Part shown: positions 1 to 8,728 of the stretch, one piece after another
Position numbering within the stretch: position 1 is the first letter of the stretch
Layout of the letters: each line of letters opens with the position of its first letter
From: Paraburkholderia sp. BCC1885
Lineage (GTDB): Bacteria > Pseudomonadota > Gammaproteobacteria > Burkholderiales > Burkholderiaceae
Direction of reading: 5' to 3'
Length of the DNA stretch: 64,000 bases
Assembly (NCBI RefSeq): GCF_900996235.1
Contig: NZ_CAAJGM010000177.1
Coordinates: 43,847-107,846 of the forward strand
Made by a program: the position numbers and the translations under genes
Notes under the pieces: generated by a model
The model's database searches: none
What the model was told of the DNA's origin: nothing
What the model saw: the letters and a program-made list of their open reading frames with translations, nothing else

Positions 1-315
1 CTGGCCGAGTTCCGGCGCGTCCTCAAGCCCGGCGGTGTGTTGCTGTTCGCCGAATCGACCGATGCCTACATCAGATCGTGGGTGATCCGTCTTTTGTTCC
101 GTCATCCCATGCAGGTGCAAAAGAGCGCGGACGGCTACCTCGAGATGATCCGGCAGGCCGGTTTTTCGTTCGGACCACAGAACATTTCCTTGCCTTACCT
201 TTGGTGGAGCCGTGCGGCAGATTTCGGTCTGCTCGAGCGGCTCGGCCTGCATCGTCCGCAGCCCGGCAAGCGCCGCGAAACCCTGGTCAACGTCGCCGCG
301 CGCAAGGCGGCCTGA
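1..315 (+). CDS. SAM-dependent methyltransferase, 3' part only
   Basis: The reading frame is open from base 1, so the start lies outside the window. The visible 104 residues begin LAEFRRVLKPGGVLLFAEST, which is the post-motif III region of class I (UbiE/Methyltransf_11-like) SAM methyltransferases: the helix before the strand, then the PGG turn. The SAM-binding motif I is not in the window. The gene runs toward the 3' end of the aryl polyene operon with 17 nt between the two stop codons. Methyltransferases are usual in aryl polyene clusters, where ring methylation is known, so a cluster role is plausible but inferred. Substrate cannot be read from this fragment. Confidence 0.75.
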   Translation: MAEFRRVLKPGGVLLFAESTDAYIRSWVIRLLFRHPMQVQKSADGYLEMIRQAGFSFGPQNISLPYLWWSRAADFGLLERLGLHRPQPGKRRETLVNVAARKAA

Positions 316-332
316 TTGCCGAGGGTAAAACG

Positions 333-1580
333 TTATGCGTCTTTCCAGGCGCTAAACATCAGGCCGGCGCAACTGCCGCCGAACCCGAATGAAACCGACA
401 AGGCCGTATCGATCCGCGCCGCACGCGACTGCCGCACGAGTGGCAGGCCGGCCACGGCGGCATCGAGCGTTTCGATACCGGGCGTGCCGGCCATGAAGCC
501 GTCTCTCATCATCAACAGCGTGTAGATCGCTTCATGCGCGCCACAGGCGCCGAGCGGATGCCCGGTCAAACCTTTGGTCGACGAAAACGCCGGCATGTCG
601 TGGCCGAATACGTCCACCAAGGCGTGCAGTTCTTCGAGATCGCCACGCGGTGTCGAAGGCGCGTGGGTGTTGATGTAGCCGGGACGCGTGCGTGCCTCGG
701 CAAGCGTCTCGCGGATGGCGCGCGCGATGCCGGGCGCGCGCGGCGCCACCATGTCCGCGCCGTCGGTGCAATGACCGAAGCCGGTCAGTTCCGCCTGAAT
801 GCGCGCGCCGCGCGCGAGCGCGTGTTCGAGCGATTCGAGCAGCAGCACGCCCGCGCCCGAGGCCATCACGAAGCCGTCGCGCGCGGTGTCGTAGGGACGC
901 GAAGCGTGTTCGGGCGCGTCGTTGAAGCGGCGTGACAGCGCGCCCATCGCGTCGAACATCAGCGTCATGTTGTCGTGCAGCGCTTCGCTGCCGCCGGCGA
1001 GGACAATCTGCTGACGGCCGGTCTGGATCAGTTGCAGCGCCTGGCCGATGGCAAGCGCCGAGGTCGTGCAGGCCGACGATGGCGAATAGGTCGTCCCTTC
1101 CATGCCGAACACGTGCGCGACGTTGGCGGAGGCCGTGCTGCCCATCGCCTGCGGCACGATGTACGGCGGCACGCGATCGATCCCGCGCGCCCGGGCGATA
1201 TCCATGGCGACGTCATAAGCGGACATTGTGCCGACGCCCGAGCCGATCACCGCGCCCGCCTGCGGCGAATGCAGGGCGGCGGGATCGAGGCCGGCATCGT
1301 CGAGCGCGCTGCGCACCGCGTGACAGGCGAAGCGCGCGGTGTCGCCCATGAAGCGTTCGAGCTTGCGCTCGAACAGCGGCTCGCCGGCCACCGAGGCGAC
1401 GCCCGCCACCTGGGTCGCGAAGCCGCGCTCGCGCCATGCGTCGATGTGCGTGACGCCTGAGCGTCCTTCGCGCAGACGTGCCGACACCCCGTCGAGCGTG
1501 TTGCCAAGACAGGACACGAGCCCCATGCCCGTCACGACGACGCGGCGCAGGCCGTTGGCGGTATGCGTGGGCACGCTCAT
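333..1580 (-). CDS. Beta-ketoacyl-ACP synthase (third KS of the aryl polyene operon)
   Basis: A 415-residue FabF-type ketosynthase. The nucleophile is Cys171 in SPSSACTTS, and the two histidines are His306 and His341 (KGLTGHPLGACGA). The second block reads THAPST instead of the usual NAHGTST, so the Gly next to the first catalytic His is Pro; this may change activity or specificity. The ATG at 1580 was chosen because it overlaps the stop of the upstream ketosynthase in an ATGA arrangement; the longer open frame upstream is a shadow of that gene. It is the last gene of the operon. Probable role: condensation in aryl polyene chain building, or a second KS partner. The extra copy relative to the basic gene set is noteworthy. 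Confidence 0.88.
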   Translation of the reverse strand: MSVPTHTANGLRRVVVTGMGLVSCLGNTLDGVSARLREGRSGVTHIDAWRERGFATQVAGVASVAGEPLFERKLERFMGDTARFACHAVRSALDDAGLDPAALHSPQAGAVIGSGVGTMSAYDVAMDIARARGIDRVPPYIVPQAMGSTASANVAHVFGMEGTTYSPSSACTTSALAIGQALQLIQTGRQQIVLAGGSEALHDNMTLMFDAMGALSRRFNDAPEHASRPYDTARDGFVMASGAGVLLLESLEHALARGARIQAELTGFGHCTDGADMVAPRAPGIARAIRETLAEARTRPGYINTHAPSTPRGDLEELHALVDVFGHDMPAFSSTKGLTGHPLGACGAHEAIYTLLMMRDGFMAGTPGIETLDAAVAGLPLVRQSRAARIDTALSVSFGFGGSCAGLMFSAWKDA

Positions 1581-2803
1581 CCGGCGCGCCTGAAAATCAG
1601 CGACGTATTGATGCCGCCGAACGCAAAGTTGTTGCTCATCACGTATTCGGCTTCGAGCGCGCGGCCCTCGCCGACGATGTAGTCGAGCGGCGCGCAGGCC
1701 GGATCGACGTTGCTGAGGTTCAGCGTCGGCGCGAACCAGTTGCGCTTCATCATCTCGATCGTCCACCACGCTTCGATCGCCCCGCACGCGCCGAGCGTGT
1801 GGCCAATGTAGCTTTTCAGCGAGCTGATCGGCATGCGCGAGCCGAACACCTGCGCGGTGGCGCGGCTTTCCGCAACGTCGCCGAGATCCGTGGAAGTGCC
1901 GTGCGCGTTGACATAGGCAATCGCTTCCGGCGGCAAGCCGGCGTCCTGCAGCGCGAGGCGCATGGCCACCGCCATGGTTTCGGCGGTGGGCTGCGTCATG
2001 TGCGCGCCGTCCGAATTGCAGCCGAAGCCCACCACTTCCGCATGAATGCGCGCGCCGCGCGCCACCGCGTGTTCGTATTCTTCGAGCACCAGCGTGGCCG
2101 CGCCTTCGCCGACCACCAGGCCGTCGCGCGCGGCATCGAACGGGCGCGGCGTCAGATGCGGTTCGTCGTTGCGCGTGCTGGTCGCATAGAGCGTGTCGAA
2201 CACGGCGACGGCCGGTCCCGACAGTTCTTCCGCGCCGCCTGCCAGCATCAGCGTCTGCTTGCCTTGCGCAATGGCTTCGTAGGCGTAACCCACCGCCTGG
2301 CTGCCCGAGGCGCAGGCCGACGAGGTCGGCACGATGCGGCCTTTCAGGTCCCAGAACAGGCTGACGTTGACGGCGGTCGTGTGCGGCATCATCTGCACGT
2401 AGCTATTCGACGTCACGTCGCTCATCGAACCGGTGTCGAGCATCTTGCCGAAGGCGCGGATCGGCTCCACCGAACCGGACGACGAGCCGTAGGCGACACC
2501 CATGCGGCCGTCGCTGATCGACGGGTCGTCGAGCAGACCGGCATCGGTCAGCGCGAGCTCGCTGGCGCGCACCGCGTACTTCGACACCGGACCCATCGAG
2601 CGGGTCTTCTTGCGCGGATAGTGCGCCGGTGTGACAAACGAGGGCAGCGGACAGGCGAGCCGCGTATGCAGCGACTGGAAGTAGTCCCATGCGGCGATGC
2701 GCTGCACCGCGTTGCGGCCGCGCTTCAAGGCGGCTTCGACTTCGTCCCATTGGTCGCCGAACGCCGACACGCCACCCATTCCGGTAATGACGACACGTTT
2801 CAT
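1577..2803 (-). CDS. Beta-ketoacyl-ACP synthase (ApeR-like by position)
   Basis: A 408-residue FabF/FabB-type condensing enzyme with the complete triad: Cys164 in PTSSACASG, His301 in NAHGTSTD and His335 in SYIGHTLGA. It catalyses decarboxylative condensation of malonyl-ACP with the growing chain. The ATG at 2803 shares one base with the stop of the ketoreductase gene (TGATG); a GTG one codon earlier is possible but less likely. The order KS-dehydratase-ketoreductase-KS matches published aryl polyene clusters (ApeO-P-Q-R order), which is why the ApeR comparison is made. Family assignment is firm; the individual role is inferred. Confidence 0.9.
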   Translation of the reverse strand: MKRVVITGMGGVSAFGDQWDEVEAALKRGRNAVQRIAAWDYFQSLHTRLACPLPSFVTPAHYPRKKTRSMGPVSKYAVRASELALTDAGLLDDPSISDGRMGVAYGSSSGSVEPIRAFGKMLDTGSMSDVTSNSYVQMMPHTTAVNVSLFWDLKGRIVPTSSACASGSQAVGYAYEAIAQGKQTLMLAGGAEELSGPAVAVFDTLYATSTRNDEPHLTPRPFDAARDGLVVGEGAATLVLEEYEHAVARGARIHAEVVGFGCNSDGAHMTQPTAETMAVAMRLALQDAGLPPEAIAYVNAHGTSTDLGDVAESRATAQVFGSRMPISSLKSYIGHTLGACGAIEAWWTIEMMKRNWFAPTLNLSNVDPACAPLDYIVGEGRALEAEYVMSNNFAFGGINTSLIFRRAG

Positions 2804-3528
2804 CACACCATCCCGCCGTTGACGCCGATCACCTGGCGCGTGATATAGGACGCCGCATCCGACATCAGGAAGCCCACCACCGCCGCCACTTCGACGGGCT
2901 GGCCCACGCGGCTCATCGGCACGGCCTTCAGCGCGTGTTCGAGCGGCACGTCGTCGAGCATGCCAGTATCGATCAGACCCGGCGCCACGCTATTGACCGT
3001 GATGTTGCGGGTCGCGAGTTCGACCGCCAGCGCCTTGGTCGCGCCGATCAGCCCGGCTTTCGCCGCGCTGTAGTTGACCTGGCCGCGATTGCCGGTCACG
3101 CCGGACACCGAAGCGACCGTCACGATGCGGCCGCCCTTGCGCGCGCGGACCATCGGCATCGTCAGCGGATGCACGACGTTGTAGAACGCGTCGAGACCGG
3201 TTTCGATGACGATGTCCCAGTCTTCGTCCGTGAGCGCCGGAAACGCCGCGTCGCGGGTGACACCGGCGCAGCAAACGATGCCGTAGTAGGCGCCGTGCGC
3301 GGCGACGTCCGCCTCGAGCACGGTGCGACACGCGACGCGGTCGCGCACGTCGAACTGCAACACGCCCGCCGTGCCGCCTTGTGCCGCGATGCCGGCCGTC
3401 ACCGCTTCGGCTTCGCTGCGGCCGGTGCGGCAATGCACGGTTACGGCAAAGCCGTCGGCGGCCAGTTGATAGGCGATCGCGCGGCCGATTCCACGGCTTG
3501 CGCCGGTGACGAGAACACGCCTGCTCAT
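2803..3528 (-). CDS. 3-oxoacyl-ACP reductase, SDR family (ApeQ-like)
   Basis: A 241-residue classical short-chain dehydrogenase of FabG type. The NADPH-binding GASRGIG lies at residues 9-15, the catalytic Ser140, Tyr153 and Lys157 are in place (YSAAK), and the C-terminal GVNGGM matches FabG proteins. It reduces the beta-keto group after each condensation. The start overlaps the end of the upstream dehydratase gene by 4 nt (ATGA), implying translational coupling. Cytoplasmic. As the only reductase in the operon, it is the probable KR for every extension round of the polyene. Confidence 0.92.
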   Translation of the reverse strand: MSRRVLVTGASRGIGRAIAYQLAADGFAVTVHCRTGRSEAEAVTAGIAAQGGTAGVLQFDVRDRVACRTVLEADVAAHGAYYGIVCCAGVTRDAAFPALTDEDWDIVIETGLDAFYNVVHPLTMPMVRARKGGRIVTVASVSGVTGNRGQVNYSAAKAGLIGATKALAVELATRNITVNSVAPGLIDTGMLDDVPLEHALKAVPMSRVGQPVEVAAVVGFLMSDAASYITRQVIGVNGGMV

Positions 3529-4034
3529 GACCTGAAACCCTCTTCGATAAATGACTGAAAATCGCGCGGCTGGAATACCTTGATGACCGCTTCGGCGGCC
3601 ACGGTGTCATCTTGCCGGATGACGCATTCGTAGGCGCCGTGGCCTTCCTCGCCGCGCAACAACTCTTTGATGTCGATCCGCAGCAGCGCGTCGCGCGCAA
3701 AGGCCGGCGCATGCATGGCGTACCGCTGCGAGCCGAGCAGCACGCCGGGGCGCATGGGATGCCCCGCGCGCATCGACATGATGCCGACGTGCGCGGCAAT
3801 CGCCTGCGCCATCAGTTCGATGCCGAGCCACGCGGGCATCGCGCCGGACGCATCGGCGTACCACGCGTCGTGCCGGGCGCGGGCGTGAGCCGTCAGCGCT
3901 TCGTCCGTGCAGGCGACGACCGCTTCGAGCAGCAGCATGGTGCCGCGATGCGGCAGCAGTTCCTCGATGGGCGCAAACGTCTCGTGCCCGACGGGTTGAC
4001 TGGATGGACTGGACTGGATCATGACATTGCTCAC
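3525..4034 (-). CDS. Hot-dog 3-hydroxyacyl-ACP dehydratase (ApeP-like)
   Basis: A 169-residue single hot-dog protein. Residues 21-36 (APIEELLPHRGTMLLL) match the FabZ-like/ApeP family, with His29 as the likely catalytic histidine, and the helix PAWLGIELMAQAIAAH carries the usual acidic partner (Glu). It would dehydrate 3-hydroxyacyl-ACP to the trans-enoyl-ACP, creating the conjugated double bonds. It overlaps both neighbours by 4 nt. A second dehydratase module is fused to the ligase upstream; in characterised aryl polyene systems two hot-dog proteins (ApeI and ApeP) form one dehydratase, so these two may pair. That pairing is inference. Confidence 0.85.
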   Translation of the reverse strand: MSNVMIQSSPSSQPVGHETFAPIEELLPHRGTMLLLEAVVACTDEALTAHARARHDAWYADASGAMPAWLGIELMAQAIAAHVGIMSMRAGHPMRPGVLLGSQRYAMHAPAFARDALLRIDIKELLRGEEGHGAYECVIRQDDTVAAEAVIKVFQPRDFQSFIEEGFRS

Positions 4035-5215
4035 CGGCCGAGAATCACGCTGACGTTGCTGCCGCCGAACGCGAACGAATTGCTCATGACGTACTGCGCG
4101 CCGCTATGGCGCGGCAAATGCCGCACGGTTTCGACGAGATCGAGCGCGGGCAGTTCGGCGTCGGCTTCGCCATCCCACAGATGACGCGGCAAGGCGACGT
4201 CGTCGCGCGCGAGCGTGAGCCATGCGAGGCCGAGTTCGTTCGCGCCCGCCGCGCCGAGTTGATGGCCGGTCAGCGGCTTGGTGCCGCTGGCGGCGACGCC
4301 GTGCGGGAAAATCCGCGCCATCAGATGAGCTTCCATCTCGTCGTTTTTGCGCGTTGCGGTGGCATGCAGGTTCACGTAGCCGATGGCCGACGCCGCGAGG
4401 CCCGCATCGGCGAGCGCGGCGCGCAGGGCCTGTTCGCCGCCGATGCCCAGGGGGTCCGGCGCCGAGATGTGATGCGCGTCGCTCGATTCACCGGCGCCCG
4501 CCAGCACGACCGGCCCTGCGTCGCGGCTCATCAGGAACACCGCCGCGCCTTCGCCGACGTTGATCCCGCGACGGTTGCGGCTCAGCGGATTCATGCGGAC
4601 CGCGCTGGTGGATTCAATCGAGGCGAATCCCTGCAAGGTCAGCTCGCACAGCGAATCCACACCGCCCGCGATCACAGCGTCGCACAATCCGAGATCGAGC
4701 AGACGACGCGCCGAGATGACCGCCTTGGCGCCCGACGTGCAGGCGGTCGAGACGGTGTAGGCCGGCCCTTGCAGACCGAGCGCCGCGGCGGCGAACGGCG
4801 CGGCCGTGCCGATTTCCATTTGACGGTAATCGAATCCGGCGGGCAGATCCCCGGCGGCGGCGTGCTGCGCAAGCGCCGCTTCGCCCGCGCCGATGCCCGA
4901 GGTGCTGGTGCCGAGCACCACGCCGATCCGGTTCGCGCCGTAGCGTTCGCGCGCCGCTTCGATGGCGGGACGGATCTGCGCGAGGGCGGCGAGCAGCAGG
5001 CGGTTGTTGCGGCAGTCGTAATGCGCGAGCGCGGCGGGCGGCGCTGCGTCGAGCGGCGCCAGCACCCGGCCGACGAACGCTTCGCCGCGCCGGGTCGGCA
5101 GCGTGCCCATGCCGGGAGCCTCGCCGTTCGCCAGCGCGGCGACGATCGACGGCACGTCCTTGCCGAGGGCATTGATCATGCCGAGCGCGTGCAGATAAAC
5201 ACGTGACGTGCTCAC
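4031..5215 (-). CDS. Beta-ketoacyl-ACP synthase (ApeO-like by position)
   Basis: A 394-residue ketosynthase with Cys159 (VSTACTSG), His284 (NLHATAT) and His318 (TGHQLGAAGA). The start is a GTG at 5215: it has GGAG seven bases upstream and overlaps the stop of the MMPL gene (GTGA). The open frame extends further upstream, but only in the shadow of the MMPL gene. In characterised aryl polyene synthases the corresponding KS works with a chain-length-factor partner; the candidate partner here is the first gene of the operon. Cytoplasmic. Confidence 0.88.
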   Translation of the reverse strand: MSTSRVYLHALGMINALGKDVPSIVAALANGEAPGMGTLPTRRGEAFVGRVLAPLDAAPPAALAHYDCRNNRLLLAALAQIRPAIEAARERYGANRIGVVLGTSTSGIGAGEAALAQHAAAGDLPAGFDYRQMEIGTAAPFAAAALGLQGPAYTVSTACTSGAKAVISARRLLDLGLCDAVIAGGVDSLCELTLQGFASIESTSAVRMNPLSRNRRGINVGEGAAVFLMSRDAGPVVLAGAGESSDAHHISAPDPLGIGGEQALRAALADAGLAASAIGYVNLHATATRKNDEMEAHLMARIFPHGVAASGTKPLTGHQLGAAGANELGLAWLTLARDDVALPRHLWDGEADAELPALDLVETVRHLPRHSGAQYVMSNSFAFGGSNVSVILGR

Positions 5216-7614
5216 ACTGTTTCTCCGGTTTGGGATGGAATGCCGATCGGCGCCAGCAGCACGGACACGAGGATGCCGAGCGACAACGTAGCGCCGAAGC
5301 TGCGCAAAGCCGGCATCGAACTCATGCCGAGCATGCCGAACGACAGCAGGGTCGTCGCCGACGACAACAGCACGCCGGTCCACACGGCGCCGGGATCCGC
5401 GTCCGCGCGCAGGGTGCCTTCGCGCAGGAACACGGCATAGTTTGCGCCCACCCCGAGCACCAGCATCAAGGCGAGCCAGTTGAATAGCGTGAACGGGACG
5501 TGCGCATAGCCGAACGCGGCGAGCGTGACGCCTACCGCGAGCAGCACCGGCAAGGTGACGGCGAGGCCGCCGCGCGGCCGGTAGCGCAGCATCAACAGGA
5601 TCAGCACGAGCACCAGCGCGCCCGCGAGCCAGAGGCCGCTATCGACGCGATATTCGCCGAACAGTTTCGACACGCTCGCGGCCTTGTCGACGAAGCTCAC
5701 GCCCGGTACGGCACGCGCCACCTCGAGCAACGCGGCCTGGTTGGCCGGCGTCACGCTTTGCGGAATCACGACGGCGGCGAATGCACGCGGCGTGGTCTGC
5801 GTGGCGCCGAGCCACAGATGACGAAATGGCTGCGACCACGGCGCGGCCAGCCAACTGTCGACGCTGAGCACCTGCCCCGCCGATTTCGCGTAGTCCGCGA
5901 GCCAGGCGTCGGCCACTTCATCCTTGAAGCCGGCTTGCAGCAACTGGGCGCGCAAGGCGGCGGGGTCCCTGAAAACCTGCGACGCCAGCAGCGCGCGGTC
6001 GGCGCGTTGCTGCTTCGCGGACGGCACGAACGACGTCACCGATTGCCAGCCGCCCACCTGCGCGGCGCCAGTGAGCGCGTCGAGTTTTCCGCCGAGCGCT
6101 TCGGCGCGTTCCAGCACGATCTCGGGCGTCTCGCCGCGCACCACGAAGAATTGCGCCGTGTTGTCGACCCCTGCGGCGGCGGTGACTTCATGCTCCTGCG
6201 CCACCAGCGACGGGTCGCGCTGGATCAGCAGATGGATGTCGTCGTCGCTGCGCAGTTGCAACCAGCCCGGCAGGCAAGCGACCAGCAACACGAGCGTCAC
6301 CCAGACCGCGCGCCGGCCGCCGATCAGCGCGCGCCAGGTTTTCAGCACGCGTCCTGCCGCCTTGAACAGGGATTGCGGACTGCGCGTCGGGGGGCGCGTG
6401 AGAAGTGTCGGCAACAACGACAGCACCGAGGCGAAGGCAATCGAAATGCCCGCGATGGCAAAGCACGCGATCTGCTTGAGCGCGGGGAACGGCGCGCACG
6501 CGAGGATCGCGTAGCCGAGCAGGCTCGTGGCGAGGGCAACCGTCAGCGCCGCAGAGACGGCGCGCGCGCCGCGCCGCGCATCCCAGCCGCGTGGCGCGCC
6601 GAGATAGACGATGAAATACTGGATCGAATAATCGACCGCCTCGCCGATCAGGCTCGCACCGAACACCAGCGTCAGCAGGTGCAGTTGGCCAAAGACCAGC
6701 AGCGTGACGGCCAGGGCGCCGACAATGCCAAGCGCGGTCGAAACGAAGCCGAGCAGCAACAGCTTCGGCGAGCGGAACACCCACAGCATCAGCAAGGCGA
6801 TGCCGCACATCGAGACGACGCCGATTGCATGCATCTCGTGCTCGGACGCGCTGCGTGCCGCCTGGGCATAGAAAACGGCGCCGGTGCGCGCCAGCCTGAC
6901 GTCGGGGAAGCGCTGCTTCAGAGCCGCTTCGCTGCGCGCGACCGCCGCAAGGACGCCGCGTTGCGTTTGCGTCTCATAGGCCGATCCTGGCAAGGTGGCG
7001 AGGACCATCACGCTGGTCGCGGCGCCGCGCTGCGCGACCAGCAGGCTGTCTTCGATCTGCAGATTGGAGGTGGCAAGCGGCAGGCCGCCGAGCCAGTGTT
7101 CGAGCCAACCGAACGGGTCGTCGGCGAGCGGGGTGGCGAGACCGCTTTCCGCTGGCGCGTAGAGCCGCCGCATCAGCGCGTCGTGCAGCGAGTTCGGGGC
7201 GCCGGCGAGTTGCGCGCGATCGGCGGCCGTTAGCAGGCCGAAACGATAGGGCATGTAAAGCGCGCCGATCTGCGTGACGTCGAACGGCGGTAGTGTCGCG
7301 GTGACCGAGCGGAACGCCCCGCTCGCGGCGAGCGACGCGCCGAGCTCTCTGGCGGCGGCTTTGGCGTGGGCCGCGTCATTGCTCGTCACCAGAAAGACGG
7401 TGCGATCGCCGAGTGCGGAGGCGAGCTTGTCGACCGCTTCCTCCGCGACCGGGTCCGCCTCGGTGGCGGGCAGCAACGCGAGCAGATTGGTCTGCAGCGG
7501 CGACGGACCTGCAAAGCGCCATGCGCAGTAAAGCGCCGCGACGAGAGCGAACGCCAGCCACGCGGCGCGTATGCCCCATGCCTGTTTCGAGCCTCGCACG
7601 TGTGAGACGTCCAC
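5212..7614 (-). CDS. MMPL-family exporter (RND superfamily)
   Basis: An 800-residue membrane protein with the RND/MMPL layout: an N-terminal helix, a large periplasmic loop (about residues 40-230), a first bundle of hydrophobic helices, a second loop and a second bundle. MMPL proteins in aryl polyene clusters are thought to move the lipid-linked pigment out of the inner membrane. The start is taken as the GTG at 7614, which shares one base with the TAG of the lolA-like gene (TAGTG); there is no ATG near the N-terminus and the first helix follows directly. The family is clear; the cargo is inferred from context. Confidence 0.85.
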   Translation of the reverse strand: MDVSHVRGSKQAWGIRAAWLAFALVAALYCAWRFAGPSPLQTNLLALLPATEADPVAEEAVDKLASALGDRTVFLVTSNDAAHAKAAARELGASLAASGAFRSVTATLPPFDVTQIGALYMPYRFGLLTAADRAQLAGAPNSLHDALMRRLYAPAESGLATPLADDPFGWLEHWLGGLPLATSNLQIEDSLLVAQRGAATSVMVLATLPGSAYETQTQRGVLAAVARSEAALKQRFPDVRLARTGAVFYAQAARSASEHEMHAIGVVSMCGIALLMLWVFRSPKLLLLGFVSTALGIVGALAVTLLVFGQLHLLTLVFGASLIGEAVDYSIQYFIVYLGAPRGWDARRGARAVSAALTVALATSLLGYAILACAPFPALKQIACFAIAGISIAFASVLSLLPTLLTRPPTRSPQSLFKAAGRVLKTWRALIGGRRAVWVTLVLLVACLPGWLQLRSDDDIHLLIQRDPSLVAQEHEVTAAAGVDNTAQFFVVRGETPEIVLERAEALGGKLDALTGAAQVGGWQSVTSFVPSAKQQRADRALLASQVFRDPAALRAQLLQAGFKDEVADAWLADYAKSAGQVLSVDSWLAAPWSQPFRHLWLGATQTTPRAFAAVVIPQSVTPANQAALLEVARAVPGVSFVDKAASVSKLFGEYRVDSGLWLAGALVLVLILLMLRYRPRGGLAVTLPVLLAVGVTLAAFGYAHVPFTLFNWLALMLVLGVGANYAVFLREGTLRADADPGAVWTGVLLSSATTLLSFGMLGMSSMPALRSFGATLSLGILVSVLLAPIGIPSQTGETV

Positions 7615-8309
7615 TAGGGCGCTCCAAAAAGCTGCTGCTCGGCGGGCGTCGGATCGGTGACGGTCGCGGTGTCCGCGAACTCCAGACTCGTGATGTCGCC
7701 GCTCGCGAGCGTGATGCGCAGGCTTTGCAGATAGTTGCCGCCGCTCATCTGCAGGCCTTTGATCGCCTGGGCGAGCTGCGGCTGGTTCGGCGTGAGTTGC
7801 ATGCGCCATTGCGTAGGCGTGCCGCTCGCCTGCACGTCGAATTGCGAATAGAGCGCGGTGAGATCGCCGCCGAGCATCGCGCGCATCATTTTGGACACCT
7901 CAGCAATGCCGCGTGCGCCGGATGTGCCATGTGCAGCAGCGGCGCCCACGCGCTGACCGGCCGCATTGATTTCGCTCACACCGGCATCGGTGATCAGATA
8001 GGTCGCCTGATACGGCGTTTCGATATGCCAGACGACACCGCGGCCGCGCACCAGCAGCAACCATCCCGAGCTAACGAGCGGCTGTTTCAGCGCGGCGCGT
8101 GTCTGCGTCTGCGTGAAGTGGGAGCGGATGCCGCTCGCGCGGCCCAGTTGCGCGGCGATCTGCGAAACGAGCCCCGCGCTCTGCGTAGATGCGGCTGCGT
8201 CAGTAGCGGGCGAGGCCGCAGCGTGGCTCACAGGCACGAGGGTCTGCAAGGCAAGTGCAATAGCCACCGCCGTCGCAGTCTGGGCGCCGCGCAACCTCAA
8301 CGCGGCCAT
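7614..8309 (-). CDS. LolA-like outer-membrane lipoprotein carrier
   Basis: A 231-residue secreted protein with a signal peptide (hydrophobic stretch about residues 10-28, cleavage near SHA-A). The mature part has LolA features: an early FTQT motif (SHFTQTQ), the segment SSGWLLLVRGRGVVWHIETPY, which matches LolA strands 2-4, and a late ITSLEF-type strand. Periplasmic LolA homologues in aryl polyene clusters are proposed to carry the pigment lipid between membranes. It overlaps the thioesterase gene by 13 nt and the MMPL start by 1 nt, supporting co-function with the exporter. Confidence 0.8.
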   Translation of the reverse strand: MAALRLRGAQTATAVAIALALQTLVPVSHAAASPATDAAASTQSAGLVSQIAAQLGRASGIRSHFTQTQTRAALKQPLVSSGWLLLVRGRGVVWHIETPYQATYLITDAGVSEINAAGQRVGAAAAHGTSGARGIAEVSKMMRAMLGGDLTALYSQFDVQASGTPTQWRMQLTPNQPQLAQAIKGLQMSGGNYLQSLRITLASGDITSLEFADTATVTDPTPAEQQLFGAP

Positions 8310-8728
8310 ACGCGCTCCAGCTTTTCGAACACGATCGGCGGCGAAACGAACTGCAGTTCCTGCGTCGCCGCATCGACGGCGACCTGGATTGTGTGACCCT
8401 TGGTGAGCCGCGTACCCGACGCCCGATCAAAGACTTCGTAGCCGATCTTCAGGCGGTTCTCGTATTCGAGCAGGCTCGCGCGGACCTCGAGTTGCTGACC
8501 ATAGATCGCCGGGCGCACGTACTTCAAATGCGCCTCGACCACCGGCCACAGATAGCCCGACGCCTGCATCTCGCGGTAGTCGTAATCGAAGGCCCGCAGC
8601 AGCGCCGCGCGGCCCGCCTCGAAGTACTTCAGGTAATGACCGTGCCAGCAGACGTTCATCGCATCGACGTCGTGAAACGGCACCTCGACATTCGCGCTGG
8701 CGCTCAGCACTTTGCGTGATTCGCTCAT
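8297..8728 (-). CDS. Acyl-CoA/ACP thioesterase, 4-hydroxybenzoyl-CoA thioesterase family
   Basis: A 143-residue hot-dog thioesterase. The motif FHDVDAMNVCWHGHYLKYFE at residues 18-37 matches the 4HBT signature (usually D-x-D-x-x-G-x-x-x-x-x-x-Y-x-x-x-x-E), with Asp20/Asp22 and Glu37 likely catalytic. The ATG at 8728 overlaps the stop of the ammonia-lyase gene (ATGA); the longer upstream frame is a shadow of that gene. Thioesterases of this type occur in aryl polyene clusters, where release or editing of acyl chains has been proposed. Cytoplasmic. Substrate unknown. Confidence 0.86.
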   Translation of the reverse strand: MSESRKVLSASANVEVPFHDVDAMNVCWHGHYLKYFEAGRAALLRAFDYDYREMQASGYLWPVVEAHLKYVRPAIYGQQLEVRASLLEYENRLKIGYEVFDRASGTRLTKGHTIQVAVDAATQELQFVSPPIVFEKLERVWPR

